Below, in pieces: positions 26,577-34,308 of a stretch of DNA of 64,000 nt. Every line of letters begins with the position of its first letter. The first letter of the stretch is position 1. The DNA lies in contig NZ_JAVKGN010000001.1 in assembly GCF_031432215.1 (NCBI RefSeq), positions 186,001 to 250,000 of the forward strand, written 5' to 3'. The DNA is from Halodesulfurarchaeum sp. HSR-GB (GTDB lineage Archaea; Halobacteriota; Halobacteria; Halobacteriales; Halobacteriaceae). The translations under genes were made by a program, and so were the position numbers. The notes beneath the pieces are model-generated. The model was not told the origin of the DNA, made no database searches, and saw only the letters and a list, made by a program, of their open reading frames with translations.

Positions 26577-27452
26577 TCAGTGGACCGTCGCGCCGGACCC
26601 GATCATCGTGGAGAAGGTTCGGGCGTCGATGTCGATCGACTCGAAGGCATCCACCATCGCACCGGCGACGGCTCGTTGATCGCCCTGATGAGTCACAGCC
26701 AGGAGGGCCGGCCCCGCCCCGCTGACGGTGACGCCAGTCGCGCCGGCCGCGGTGGCGGCTTCGACTGCTCGCTCGTAGCCGTCGATGAGCGCGGCCCGGG
26801 CGGGCGTGACCGTCGACTCGGCCATGCCCTGGCCGATCAGTTCGGGGTCGTTTCGGTGCATGCCGATCGTGAGCGTCGCAGCGTTGCCCACCGTCTCGGT
26901 CATGGTCGATAGCTCGACCGTCGACGGGAGGACCCCGCGAGCCTCACGGGTCGAGACGACGGTTTCCGGGAGGCAGGCCACCAGTGGCACCTTCGCGTCC
27001 ACGGATTCGACGCCGTCCTCTCGGACGACCGTGAACCCACCCAAGATGGCCGGAGCCACGTTGTCGGCGTGCGCAGAGCCCGAGACCGCCGCCTCGCCCT
27101 CGGCGGCGACCCAGACCAGGTCCTCGCGAGTGTGATCGGTGTCGTACAGCTCGGAGAGTGCCACGGCCGCGGCGGCGGCGCTCGCGGCGGACGAACCCAG
27201 ACCGGAGGACGGCCGGACGCCCTTGTCGATGACGATCCGGGCCGGGGTTCCCAGTTCCTGGGCCACGACCCCGGCGGTGTTCTTCGCGGGGTCTGTCGGG
27301 ATGTACTGGCTCCCGACGCCGCTCACTTCGATCGTGGTTTCGGGGGCCCGCTCGACCCGCACCACGTCCAGCGGGCGGTCGAAGGCCACGCCGAACACGT
27401 CGAAACCGCTCCCGAGGTTCGCACTCGTCGCCGGAGCCGTGACCGTCAGCAT
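26577..27452 (-). CDS. thrB: Homoserine kinase
   Basis: 291 residues from ATG 27452 (MLTVTAPATSANLGSGFD), the conserved GHMP-kinase start; an upstream in-frame opening would add only five residues. The ATP-binding motif is RPSSGLGSSAASAAAAAVAL. C-terminal VTVSGAGPALLAV is the third GHMP motif. It phosphorylates homoserine for threonine synthesis, which supplies 2-oxobutyrate for isoleucine; that links it functionally to the convergent ilv-leu operon. Confidence 0.93.
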   Translation of the reverse strand: MLTVTAPATSANLGSGFDVFGVAFDRPLDVVRVERAPETTIEVSGVGSQYIPTDPAKNTAGVVAQELGTPARIVIDKGVRPSSGLGSSAASAAAAAVALSELYDTDHTREDLVWVAAEGEAAVSGSAHADNVAPAILGGFTVVREDGVESVDAKVPLVACLPETVVSTREARGVLPSTVELSTMTETVGNAATLTIGMHRNDPELIGQGMAESTVTPARAALIDGYERAVEAATAAGATGVTVSGAGPALLAVTHQGDQRAVAGAMVDAFESIDIDARTFSTMIGSGATVH

Positions 27453-27499
27453 GCACCTGCGTAGCACGGGATTGGGGTATAAGTGTGGCGACCCGCCGG

Positions 27500-27889
27500 T
27501 CAGAGCAGATCCGAAACGTCGGGTCGCTCACCCTCGGTCCGGTTTTGCACGTCATGCACGACGTTTAATACCGTCTTGTAGGTCCGGTCGAGTGGCCGGG
27601 CGATTTCCGTGGTGGTTGCCGTCCCCACCCGATCGACGATGTAGCACAGTTCCGCGATAGACAGTTGCCGGCCGGCGAAAAAGGTCCCCGTGATGTCGGT
27701 GAAAACCCGCTCACAGTCCTGGCACTGATACCGCTGGGCTCCTTTCCGGGACCGGCCCTTCTTGATCAAATCGACACCGTTACAGTTCGGACACCGAACC
27801 GTCTCGGGCCACCGGGTGGTCCGGATCTCGTGCAAACACTCGCGTTTTGCAGGCAACACGACCGTCCGGGATGTCCCCGCCCGCGACAT
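27500..27889 (-). CDS. Zinc-ribbon/HTH protein resembling the N-terminus of an IS1595-type transposase
   Basis: 129 residues. A C4 zinc ribbon (CPNCNGVDLIKKG ... YQCQDCERVF) is followed by TDITGTFFAGRQLSIAELC and a helix-turn-helix with RPLDRTYKTVLNVVHDVQ. This order is that of the N-terminal part of IS1595/ISH16-like transposases. The DDE catalytic domain is completely missing and no terminal inverted repeats were seen. It is therefore either a decayed transposase or a domesticated DNA-binding protein. It is divergent from the secreted C69-like gene, so regulation of that gene is conceivable. Confidence 0.7.
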   Translation of the reverse strand: MSRAGTSRTVVLPAKRECLHEIRTTRWPETVRCPNCNGVDLIKKGRSRKGAQRYQCQDCERVFTDITGTFFAGRQLSIAELCYIVDRVGTATTTEIARPLDRTYKTVLNVVHDVQNRTEGERPDVSDLL

Positions 27890-27928
27890 TGGTTGGCATT
27901 AGCACATCGAGTTGCAAAAACGTACTGT

Positions 27929-27976
27929 CAGACAGACGTCTTCGTTGCAGACAGATCACGGGGAAAGTACTCAGAA
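27929..27976. repeat. Short direct repeats of CAGACA(GA) in a divergent promoter region
   Basis: CAGACAGA occurs at 27929-27936 and 27948-27955, and CAGACAC at 27970-27976. Spacings of 19 and 22 nt are about two helical turns. They lie between the zinc-ribbon gene and the C69-like gene and could be binding sites for a regulator contacting one face of the DNA. Chance occurrence is not excluded. Confidence 0.3.
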
Positions 27977-28022
27977 TTACAGACACGTACAAGTGAAACC
28001 ATGTCGACCGCTGACATAGGTC

Positions 28023-29906
28023 ATGAAAGGACCACCACTGACCCGACGCAATTTCGGGTCACTCGTCGCCGCAGGCATCACGCTGCCGTCGATTGCTGGG
28101 GCTGCATCCGGCCAATCGGCCGACACAACTGACCAGGAAGCCGAAATCGACGACCGGGCAGGTGGAACGGAGATCCACACGCCGGAGAAGAGCATGGGGA
28201 TCTACGTGGGGAGTGATCTGACCGACGACGGTTCGACGATCTTGGCCGGGTTCGGCCACGAACCGTCGAGTCACTGGCTGGAGATCGTCCCCCACCAGGA
28301 ACACGATTCCGATGCGACCTGGACCGTGGGCGTGACCGAGAACGCCGACATCCCGGGGGAACTCACCGAGATCCCACAGACCGAGGAGACCTACAAGTAC
28401 ATCTCCTCGATGTACTCCTTTTACGCGGGCTTTCCGCCGCCCCTGACCAACGGCGGACTCAACGAACACGGGGTCGCCGCCCGGGACATCTGGTCGCCGT
28501 CCCGACCCGAACTCGTCGACATGGCCGAAGCCGAAGCACCACAGACCGGACCGCAGTACTCCGACCTGGCGAAGGCTGCGATGGAGCGAGCGAGTACTGC
28601 GAAAGAGGCAGTCGAAATCGTCGGCGGGCTGATGGACGAACACGGCTATTCAACCTACGGCGGGAACTCACACCTGTTCGCCGACGAAGACGAGGGCTGG
28701 GTGTTCATCAACTTCGCCCATCCCGACGGCGACCTGTGGGCCGCCGAGCGTCTCGGCTCGGACGAGGTCCGGGTCTCGTACCCGGGCTATATCCAGGAGT
28801 TCCCAGTCGAACACGAGGACGACCCGGATTACATGGGCTCGGAGAAGCTAGTGAGCTTCGCGAGAGGCCAGGGCTGGTGGGATGGTGAGGGTGACACGCT
28901 CAATCTGCTCGAGGTCTACGGGGCGGGGCAGTTCCCGGCCGAGGCAGACGAGTACTTCTACCCCGAGTTCTACCAGGGAGCCCGGAGCCCGCCGGATCGA
29001 GAGCAGGACCTCCGGGATATGAGTCCGGTGAGCCTGGAGGACGTGCTCGTCTGGATCCGTGATCCACGCTGGTCGACCGACTTCCAGGGCTACGGACAGG
29101 TCGCCCACATTCGTCCCGACGTGAGAGAGGAACTGCAAACGCTGTGGACCGCAGTCACCTCCGCAGCGGGAACGCCATACGTCCCGATACCGATCGCGAC
29201 CGAAGAGGTTCCCCTCGAGTTCCAACAGCATCGCTACATGACGGCGGATGCAGCAAGTAATTTCCTCGATAAGAACTGGCAGCACCAGGAGGCGACCCGA
29301 TATGCGACCCGCGAGTTCAAGCGGTTGCTCTACCTGACTGCCGAGCATCCCGAGGAGTTCTACACGGACGTGACGGGCGCGATCGAGGGCTTCGAGCAAG
29401 ATCTGCTCGCGGAGCGAGACGAGATCGAGTCCGAGGCGATCAGCCACTACGAATCAGGCGAGGACCAAAAAGCGCGTGACCTGATCACGGAGAACGTCAG
29501 GACTCGCCTGCTCGAAAGCCTCTCCCTCGGGATGGAACTCGCCGACGAAGTGCAGAGGACCACTCGGGAAGAGTTCGGGTTCAGACGGCCGGAACGACAG
29601 GAGGCTCCCGGTGAGACGGCTCCTGGGACGAGCCAGCCGATGGCCGAAGGTGGCTGGGGTGACATGGTGTACGTCTACGACGATGCCACCCACGAGTTCC
29701 CCCGAGAACACGGCAGTTTCACCGAGTCCGAGTCGACCGAGACGCCGACGACCACGGAACAGGAGGCAACGACCACCGAAACACCCACGGAAACGGACAC
29801 GGCAACCACAGAAACCGAAGCCCCAGGCTTCACGGCCCTCACAGCGGGTGCCGGCGCGGGTGCCGCCGGATATCTGCTGAAGCGGCACGTCGACAGCGAC
29901 GACTGA
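28023..29906 (+). CDS. Secreted C69-family (PepD-like) Ntn hydrolase homolog, Tat signal and PGF-type C-terminal anchor
   Basis: 627 residues. The N-terminus LTRRNFGSLVAAGITLPSIA is a twin-arginine signal. The N-terminal-nucleophile core begins KSMGIYVGSDLTDDGSTILA, corresponding to the C69 dipeptidase opening ACTTILVGKKATYDGST; the nucleophile Cys aligns with Ser57. Further C69-like features are NGGLNEHGVAARDIW and GWVFINFAHPDGDLWAAERL. The C-terminus has a Thr/Glu-rich spacer (about 575-603), then APGFTALTAGAGAGAAGY and a basic end, resembling PGF-CTERM anchoring by archaeosortase. It should be exported folded and held on the cell surface. Peptidase activity is uncertain given the Cys-to-Ser change. 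Confidence 0.8.
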   Translation: MKGPPLTRRNFGSLVAAGITLPSIAGAASGQSADTTDQEAEIDDRAGGTEIHTPEKSMGIYVGSDLTDDGSTILAGFGHEPSSHWLEIVPHQEHDSDATWTVGVTENADIPGELTEIPQTEETYKYISSMYSFYAGFPPPLTNGGLNEHGVAARDIWSPSRPELVDMAEAEAPQTGPQYSDLAKAAMERASTAKEAVEIVGGLMDEHGYSTYGGNSHLFADEDEGWVFINFAHPDGDLWAAERLGSDEVRVSYPGYIQEFPVEHEDDPDYMGSEKLVSFARGQGWWDGEGDTLNLLEVYGAGQFPAEADEYFYPEFYQGARSPPDREQDLRDMSPVSLEDVLVWIRDPRWSTDFQGYGQVAHIRPDVREELQTLWTAVTSAAGTPYVPIPIATEEVPLEFQQHRYMTADAASNFLDKNWQHQEATRYATREFKRLLYLTAEHPEEFYTDVTGAIEGFEQDLLAERDEIESEAISHYESGEDQKARDLITENVRTRLLESLSLGMELADEVQRTTREEFGFRRPERQEAPGETAPGTSQPMAEGGWGDMVYVYDDATHEFPREHGSFTESESTETPTTTEQEATTTETPTETDTATTETEAPGFTALTAGAGAGAAGYLLKRHVDSDD

Positions 29907-29927
29907 GCGGCCACCCAGGCACGCTTT

Positions 29928-30521
29928 TCAGACGATCTCGCCGTCCTGAACGAGATGCACGGAGACGCCAAAGAGAAACAGTGCCGGCAGCACGATGGCC
30001 GAATACAGCGTGGCCGTCGGCGAGAGGCCAACGACGGGACCGAGAACGTACAGCCCGGAGCCACACGCGGCTCCAACCCCGACCCAGAAGGCCAGTTCGT
30101 GTAACAGGCCACGATGGGCAGGTATCAGCGCTTGGAGCCCGTCGTCAGTTTTCGCCAGCACGATCGTCACCGCTGCAGCCACCAGCAGGACGACCAGCAG
30201 TTCCGGCGGCACCGTCGGCAGGCGGTCGCTCGCGGAGCCCTCGACGACCGCGACGAGCAACTCCCAGTAACGGCCGACGAAGACACCGATCACGAGCACC
30301 AGCAGGCTGCTAACCGCACCCACCAGCCGTCGACGGGGAATCGAACTGTTCGAGTCCAGATCCGGGGCCATCCCACCCAGAACGACCAGTCCGGAGCCGC
30401 ACAGGCCCACTGCCGCGAGCCACGGGTCCTCGGTCAAGACGTAGGTGAGCCCAGTTATCAACGGGGCGACAAGCATGGCGACCATCTTGGCCGCGCCAAC
30501 GTGTTCGTCGTATCCAGGCAT
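29928..30521 (-). CDS. Membrane-bound metal-dependent hydrolase-like protein (YdjM/DUF457-like)
   Basis: 197 residues from ATG 30521 (MPGYDEHVGAAKM). About five hydrophobic segments. The pattern GGMAPDLDSNSSIPRRR, then PAHRGLLHELAFWVG and a C-terminal HLVQDGE places Asp and His residues at membrane edges as in the YdjM/DUF457 family. These are annotated as metal-dependent hydrolases (related to phospholipase-type folds) but have no defined role in archaea. It is convergent with the C69-like gene, 21 nt away. Confidence 0.65.
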   Translation of the reverse strand: MPGYDEHVGAAKMVAMLVAPLITGLTYVLTEDPWLAAVGLCGSGLVVLGGMAPDLDSNSSIPRRRLVGAVSSLLVLVIGVFVGRYWELLVAVVEGSASDRLPTVPPELLVVLLVAAAVTIVLAKTDDGLQALIPAHRGLLHELAFWVGVGAACGSGLYVLGPVVGLSPTATLYSAIVLPALFLFGVSVHLVQDGEIV

Positions 30522-30645
30522 GTCGACAGGAAATGGATGGGGCGGCAAAAATCCACGGCTATCCCGGCGACGGCAGCGGGGTGGGCCGAACCGGCTACCA
30601 CCAGGGGCACATACTGTTATGAGTCAGGCAGGCGAACGGACGGGT

Positions 30646-30714
30646 ATGATCAGCGAGGCGGCTAGCTGCCGCGTGCAGCGACGGTCCGGGGGGCGCCCAG
30701 GGAGGCGGTCGTAG
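30646..30714 (+). other. Possible short upstream ORF before the COG1361 gene
   Basis: An ATG at 30646 (and another in frame at 30619) opens a short frame ending TAG at 30712-30714. The stop shares its last G with the GTG start of the next gene, an arrangement that would allow termination-reinitiation. The encoded peptide is Arg/Gly-rich, and a stem GCGGC-TAGCT-GCCGC lies at 30658-30672. The TATA-like atactgtta at about 30611 would place transcription start near 30640. It may be chance. Confidence 0.25.
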
Positions 30715-32573
30715 TGAAACAGCTCCGGGCCGTCCTGCTGGCCGTGCTAGTGGCCGGCAGCGTGCTCGCCGTGCCAGTCGCGGCGATCGAGGACCCGCGC
30801 TTCGAGACGATGGTCTCCGAACCCCAGCTCCAGCCGGGAGCCGAACAGTCCCTCGCGGTGACGATCACGAACGACGACGAGGACCCCGATGATCGCGTGG
30901 AGACGGCCTCGAACGTCCTGGTGACCGCGACTGGCGGCTCGACCCCGATCGACGTGCGCTCCGGACAACGGCGGCTCGCTGACCTGCCGGATGGGGCCTC
31001 CGACACCGTCGAATTCAACGTCGAAGTGCCGGCCGACCTCCCGGGGGGCACCTACGAACTGCCGATCGAGATTACCTACGAGTACGAGGGCGACGAACGT
31101 GAGACCGACACCATTTACGCGACTGTCGAGGTCCCCGAGCGTCCGATCTTCGAGGTGACCGAACAGACGACAGATCTCTACGCGGGCGAGACTGGGGTCC
31201 TCAACCTCTCGGTGCGGAACAGCGGTTCGCTGCCCGCAACCGACGCGATTCTCGCAGTCTCCGCGCCGAATTCCGCACTGACCGTCGGCGAGGGTACTGC
31301 AAACGCCCACGTCGGCGAGTTGGCACCCGGGAGTACCACAGAAATCGCCGTCCCCGTCACGGCAGGCCAGTCCGCAGTCGCCAACGCGTATCCCGTGACC
31401 GTCACGCCGACCTACAACAACGAGAACGGCATCGAGCGAACGGCCCCGTCGCTCTCGGTCGGGGCGACACCGAAGCGAGGGGCCCGGATCGACGTTCGCG
31501 AGGTGGCCGGGACAGTTGTCGCGGGCGAGACGAACCGCGTCGAGGTGACCCTCGAAAATGCGGGCTCCACGACCCTCACCGAATCCGTCCTGCACCTGGA
31601 AGCCGTCTCGCCGGGGCTCACCTTCGACGGGGCGGCCACTACCGCACAGTTCCTGGGGACCTGGGCCCCCGGGGAGACTCGCGCCGTCTCGACGGACGTA
31701 ACCATCGGCGAGGGGGCCGAACCCGGTGACGCCCCGATCGAGGCGACCGTCGCCTTCGTCCATCCGACTGGCGTCTCTGCGCGGACCGGGCCCACCACCG
31801 TCGGCGTGGGCCCGCCTGTGGGCGGCCCCATCGGGTTCGACGCCGTGGAAATCACCCACCAGGGACCGGGCGCCGTGCTCTCCGCCCAGGTGACAAACCA
31901 GGGTGAAGAGCCGCTCGAAAACGCCGTGGCCACCCTGGAATCGGTCGATCCGACGATCGACGTGGGCGGACCGGCGACGATCGGGACCCTCAACCCGGAT
32001 GAGACGGCAACGATCGCCGTCGAGGTGCGCGGCGCGCCCGGAGTGAACCTCGCCACCGGGGCCTTCCAGGCACAGCTCCAGTACGACCGCGCCGGCCAGC
32101 CCTCCCGGAGCGATCGAACGACGCTTCGACCGTCGGTCACCGCGCCGGAACACCTCTTCGACGTGACGCCCAGAAACGCCACCTTCGAGATCGACGATAC
32201 CAACGAACTCCGCGTGACCGTCGAAAACGAGGGCGAGACGAGATTGACCGACCTCAGAGCCAGGCTTTCCGCCCGGGAACCCTACACGAGCCAGTCCCCG
32301 ACCACCTTCGTCGAATCCCTCGATCCCGGCGAATCGGCGATCCTGACCTTCGAGGTCACCACCCCGGAGGACGGGGTCGCGACCACGGATGTCCTGTCCC
32401 TGAACCTGACCGCCGAGACGCCGGCGGACCGGACCGTCGTCGACGGCCCCCATCGGGTGCCGGTGACCATCGACAGTCCCAGCGGCGGGACGAGTGGGTC
32501 CACCGCCGTCGCCATCGGGGCCGTCGTCGTGATCCTCGTCCTGGCCGGGGGCTGGTGGTGGCTCAACCGGTGA
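30714..32573 (+). CDS. COG1361-type envelope protein with tandem CARDB/NEW-like domains
   Basis: 619 residues. Signal peptide at 1-24 (AVLLAVLVAGSVLAVPVAA), several immunoglobulin-like repeats each with an N-E/D-G-rich turn (for example VTLENAGSTTLTESVL, VTNQGEEPLENAVATL, VTVENEGETRLTDLRA), and a C-terminal membrane helix (about 595-615) ending in WWWLNR. This is the COG1361 S-layer-like family. In haloarchaea such genes regularly precede an ABC-2 exporter, as here. Start is GTG 30714 with gggagg upstream; the stop overlaps the ATPase gene start (GTGA). It may receive or present the exported material. Confidence 0.82.
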   Translation: MKQLRAVLLAVLVAGSVLAVPVAAIEDPRFETMVSEPQLQPGAEQSLAVTITNDDEDPDDRVETASNVLVTATGGSTPIDVRSGQRRLADLPDGASDTVEFNVEVPADLPGGTYELPIEITYEYEGDERETDTIYATVEVPERPIFEVTEQTTDLYAGETGVLNLSVRNSGSLPATDAILAVSAPNSALTVGEGTANAHVGELAPGSTTEIAVPVTAGQSAVANAYPVTVTPTYNNENGIERTAPSLSVGATPKRGARIDVREVAGTVVAGETNRVEVTLENAGSTTLTESVLHLEAVSPGLTFDGAATTAQFLGTWAPGETRAVSTDVTIGEGAEPGDAPIEATVAFVHPTGVSARTGPTTVGVGPPVGGPIGFDAVEITHQGPGAVLSAQVTNQGEEPLENAVATLESVDPTIDVGGPATIGTLNPDETATIAVEVRGAPGVNLATGAFQAQLQYDRAGQPSRSDRTTLRPSVTAPEHLFDVTPRNATFEIDDTNELRVTVENEGETRLTDLRARLSAREPYTSQSPTTFVESLDPGESAILTFEVTTPEDGVATTDVLSLNLTAETPADRTVVDGPHRVPVTIDSPSGGTSGSTAVAIGAVVVILVLAGGWWWLNR

Positions 32574-33469
32574 CCGAGATGCCGGCGATCGAAGTTCAAG
32601 CGCTGACAAAGCGCTTCGGCGAGACCGTCGCGAACGACGCCCTCGAATTTCACGTCGAAAGCGGGGAGATATTCGGCTTCCTCGGTCCGAACGGGGCCGG
32701 CAAGACGACCACGTTGCGAACCCTGCTTGGCTTGCTCTCCCCGACGAGCGGGACCGCCACGGTCCTGGGGGCCGACGTTCGGGACGAGGAGGCACTCAGG
32801 CAGGCCCGAAAACGGATCGGCTACCTGCCCGCCGAGTTGAGCTTCACCGAGTCGGTCACCGGGGAGTCGTTTCTCGGCTATCAGGCCGCCCTGAAGGGCG
32901 ATGAGCGACTGACGGAGATGACCGACCTCTTCGACCCGCCACTCGAGAAGCCAATCCGAACCTACTCATCGGGCAACCGCCAGATGCTGGGACTTATCCA
33001 GGCGTTCATGCACGACCCGGATCTGGTCATCATGGACGAACCCACGAGCGGGCTCGACCCGCTCAAACAGGAACGGCTCAACAGCTTCCTCCGGGCCGAA
33101 CGAGAGGCTGGCACGACGATCTTCTTCTCCTCGCACGTGCTGGGCGAGGTGCGGCGGATCTGTGATCGGGTCGGGATCATCCGGGAGGGCGAACTCGTCG
33201 CCCTGGAGGACATCGAATCGCTTCTGGCGAAGGGTGGCAAGCGGGTCCGACTCCACACCGACGAGCCGCTTGCGGCGGACGCCCTGGATCTGTCCGGGAT
33301 CGTCGACTTCGAGCAGGTCGGGACGGTGACCCGCTTTACCTTCACGGGGGATTACAACGACCTTCTGGCGGCACTCTCGACGCACTCACTGATCGACATG
33401 GAGATCGAGGAACCGCCCCTGGAGGAAGTCTTCATGCACTACTACGGGGACGACCGGAGGGAACGATGA
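32570..33469 (+). CDS. ABC-2 type transporter ATP-binding protein
   Basis: 299 residues from GTG 32570, overlapping the COG1361 stop; ATG 32579 is the alternative. Walker A GPNGAGKTTTL, signature YSSGNRQMLGLIQAF (SSGN instead of LSGGQ, common in ABC-2 exporters), Walker B LVIMDEPTSGLDP, and switch His in FFSSHVLGEV. A C-terminal regulatory region of about 80 residues follows. It powers the permease encoded next, with a four-base overlap. Confidence 0.92.
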   Translation: MTEMPAIEVQALTKRFGETVANDALEFHVESGEIFGFLGPNGAGKTTTLRTLLGLLSPTSGTATVLGADVRDEEALRQARKRIGYLPAELSFTESVTGESFLGYQAALKGDERLTEMTDLFDPPLEKPIRTYSSGNRQMLGLIQAFMHDPDLVIMDEPTSGLDPLKQERLNSFLRAEREAGTTIFFSSHVLGEVRRICDRVGIIREGELVALEDIESLLAKGGKRVRLHTDEPLAADALDLSGIVDFEQVGTVTRFTFTGDYNDLLAALSTHSLIDMEIEEPPLEEVFMHYYGDDRRER

Positions 33470-34254
33470 CCGAGATCATGAAGTACGAGGCTCAACAACG
33501 CCTCAAAGGGACGCTGACGCTTCTCGTGGTGGTGAGTTTCTACCTCGCACTTTTGGTGTGGCTGTTTCCCTCGATCGAGGCGGCGGGCACGTCCTTCGAG
33601 GAGTACGCCCAGGCGTTGCCCGAGTCCCTGCAGGCGGCCTTCGCCATCGAGTCCATCACGACCATCGAGGGGTTTCTCGCCGCCGAGATCTACCAGTTCA
33701 TCTGGATTCTCATGCTCGGGCTGTATGTCACCTACCTCGGGGGCGGGCTGATTGCCGGGGACATCGAATCCGGGCGCATCGATCTGTTACTGGCTGCGCC
33801 GGTCTCCCGAATTCGCGTCGTCGTCGAGAAGTTCGGGTCGCTTCTGGTGCCGATCCTGGCGATCAACGTCCTCATGCCGGTCGTGGTGCTCGCCGCGGTC
33901 CTCAGCATCGGCGAATCCCTGCCGGCCTTCGACCTGGTCGTCCTGCATGCCTTCTCGGTCCCCTATCTGCTTCTGGCCGCGGCGATCGGACTCTTCCTCT
34001 CGGTGTTCTTCGACCGGGCCGACATCCCCCAGCGGGCCGGACTGGGGGTCCTCTTCGCGCTTTTCACCCTGGAGACGGTGACCTACGACACGGACATCGA
34101 GTGGGTCGGCGCGCTGAGCCCGACCCGGTACTACGACCCGGCCGCGATTCTCGTCGACGGGGAGTATGACGTCGCCGGTGCACTCATCCTGCTTGCGGCC
34201 ACGCTGTTGCTCGTGATCGCCAGCGCGGAGTGGTTTCGCCGCCGAGACGTGTGA
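33466..34254 (+). CDS. ABC-2 type transporter permease
   Basis: 262 residues, six hydrophobic segments. Typical ABC-2 features: YEAQQRLKGTLTLLVVVSFY at the N-terminus, a large first extracellular loop, the GGGLIAGDIESGRIDLLLAAPVSR coupling region (split as GGLIAGDIESGRIDLL then AAPVSRIRVVVEKF), and a C-terminal helix followed by EWFRRRDV. Substrate unknown; the partner COG1361 protein points to envelope material or a toxic compound. Confidence 0.88.
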   Translation: MTEIMKYEAQQRLKGTLTLLVVVSFYLALLVWLFPSIEAAGTSFEEYAQALPESLQAAFAIESITTIEGFLAAEIYQFIWILMLGLYVTYLGGGLIAGDIESGRIDLLLAAPVSRIRVVVEKFGSLLVPILAINVLMPVVVLAAVLSIGESLPAFDLVVLHAFSVPYLLLAAAIGLFLSVFFDRADIPQRAGLGVLFALFTLETVTYDTDIEWVGALSPTRYYDPAAILVDGEYDVAGALILLAATLLLVIASAEWFRRRDV

Positions 34255-34275
34255 CCCCTTGCAGGGGCACACAGC

Positions 34276-34281
34276 CTTATA
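34276..34281 (+). promoter_or_regulatory. TATA box for the rhodanese-MBL operon
   Basis: The box cttata lies about 26 nt before the expected transcription start near 34304-34306. That places initiation just before ATG 34309 and downstream of the alternative GTG at 34300, so ATG 34309 was chosen as start. Confidence 0.5.
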
Positions 34282-34308
34282 CTCGTCCGGAACGAATTCG
34301 TGTCAGCG

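Noticed and set aside
32570..33469. Loss of function in the ABC ATPase because the signature is SSGN rather than LSGGQ
   Set aside because: This variant is common in ABC-2 exporters; Walker A, Walker B and the switch His are intact.
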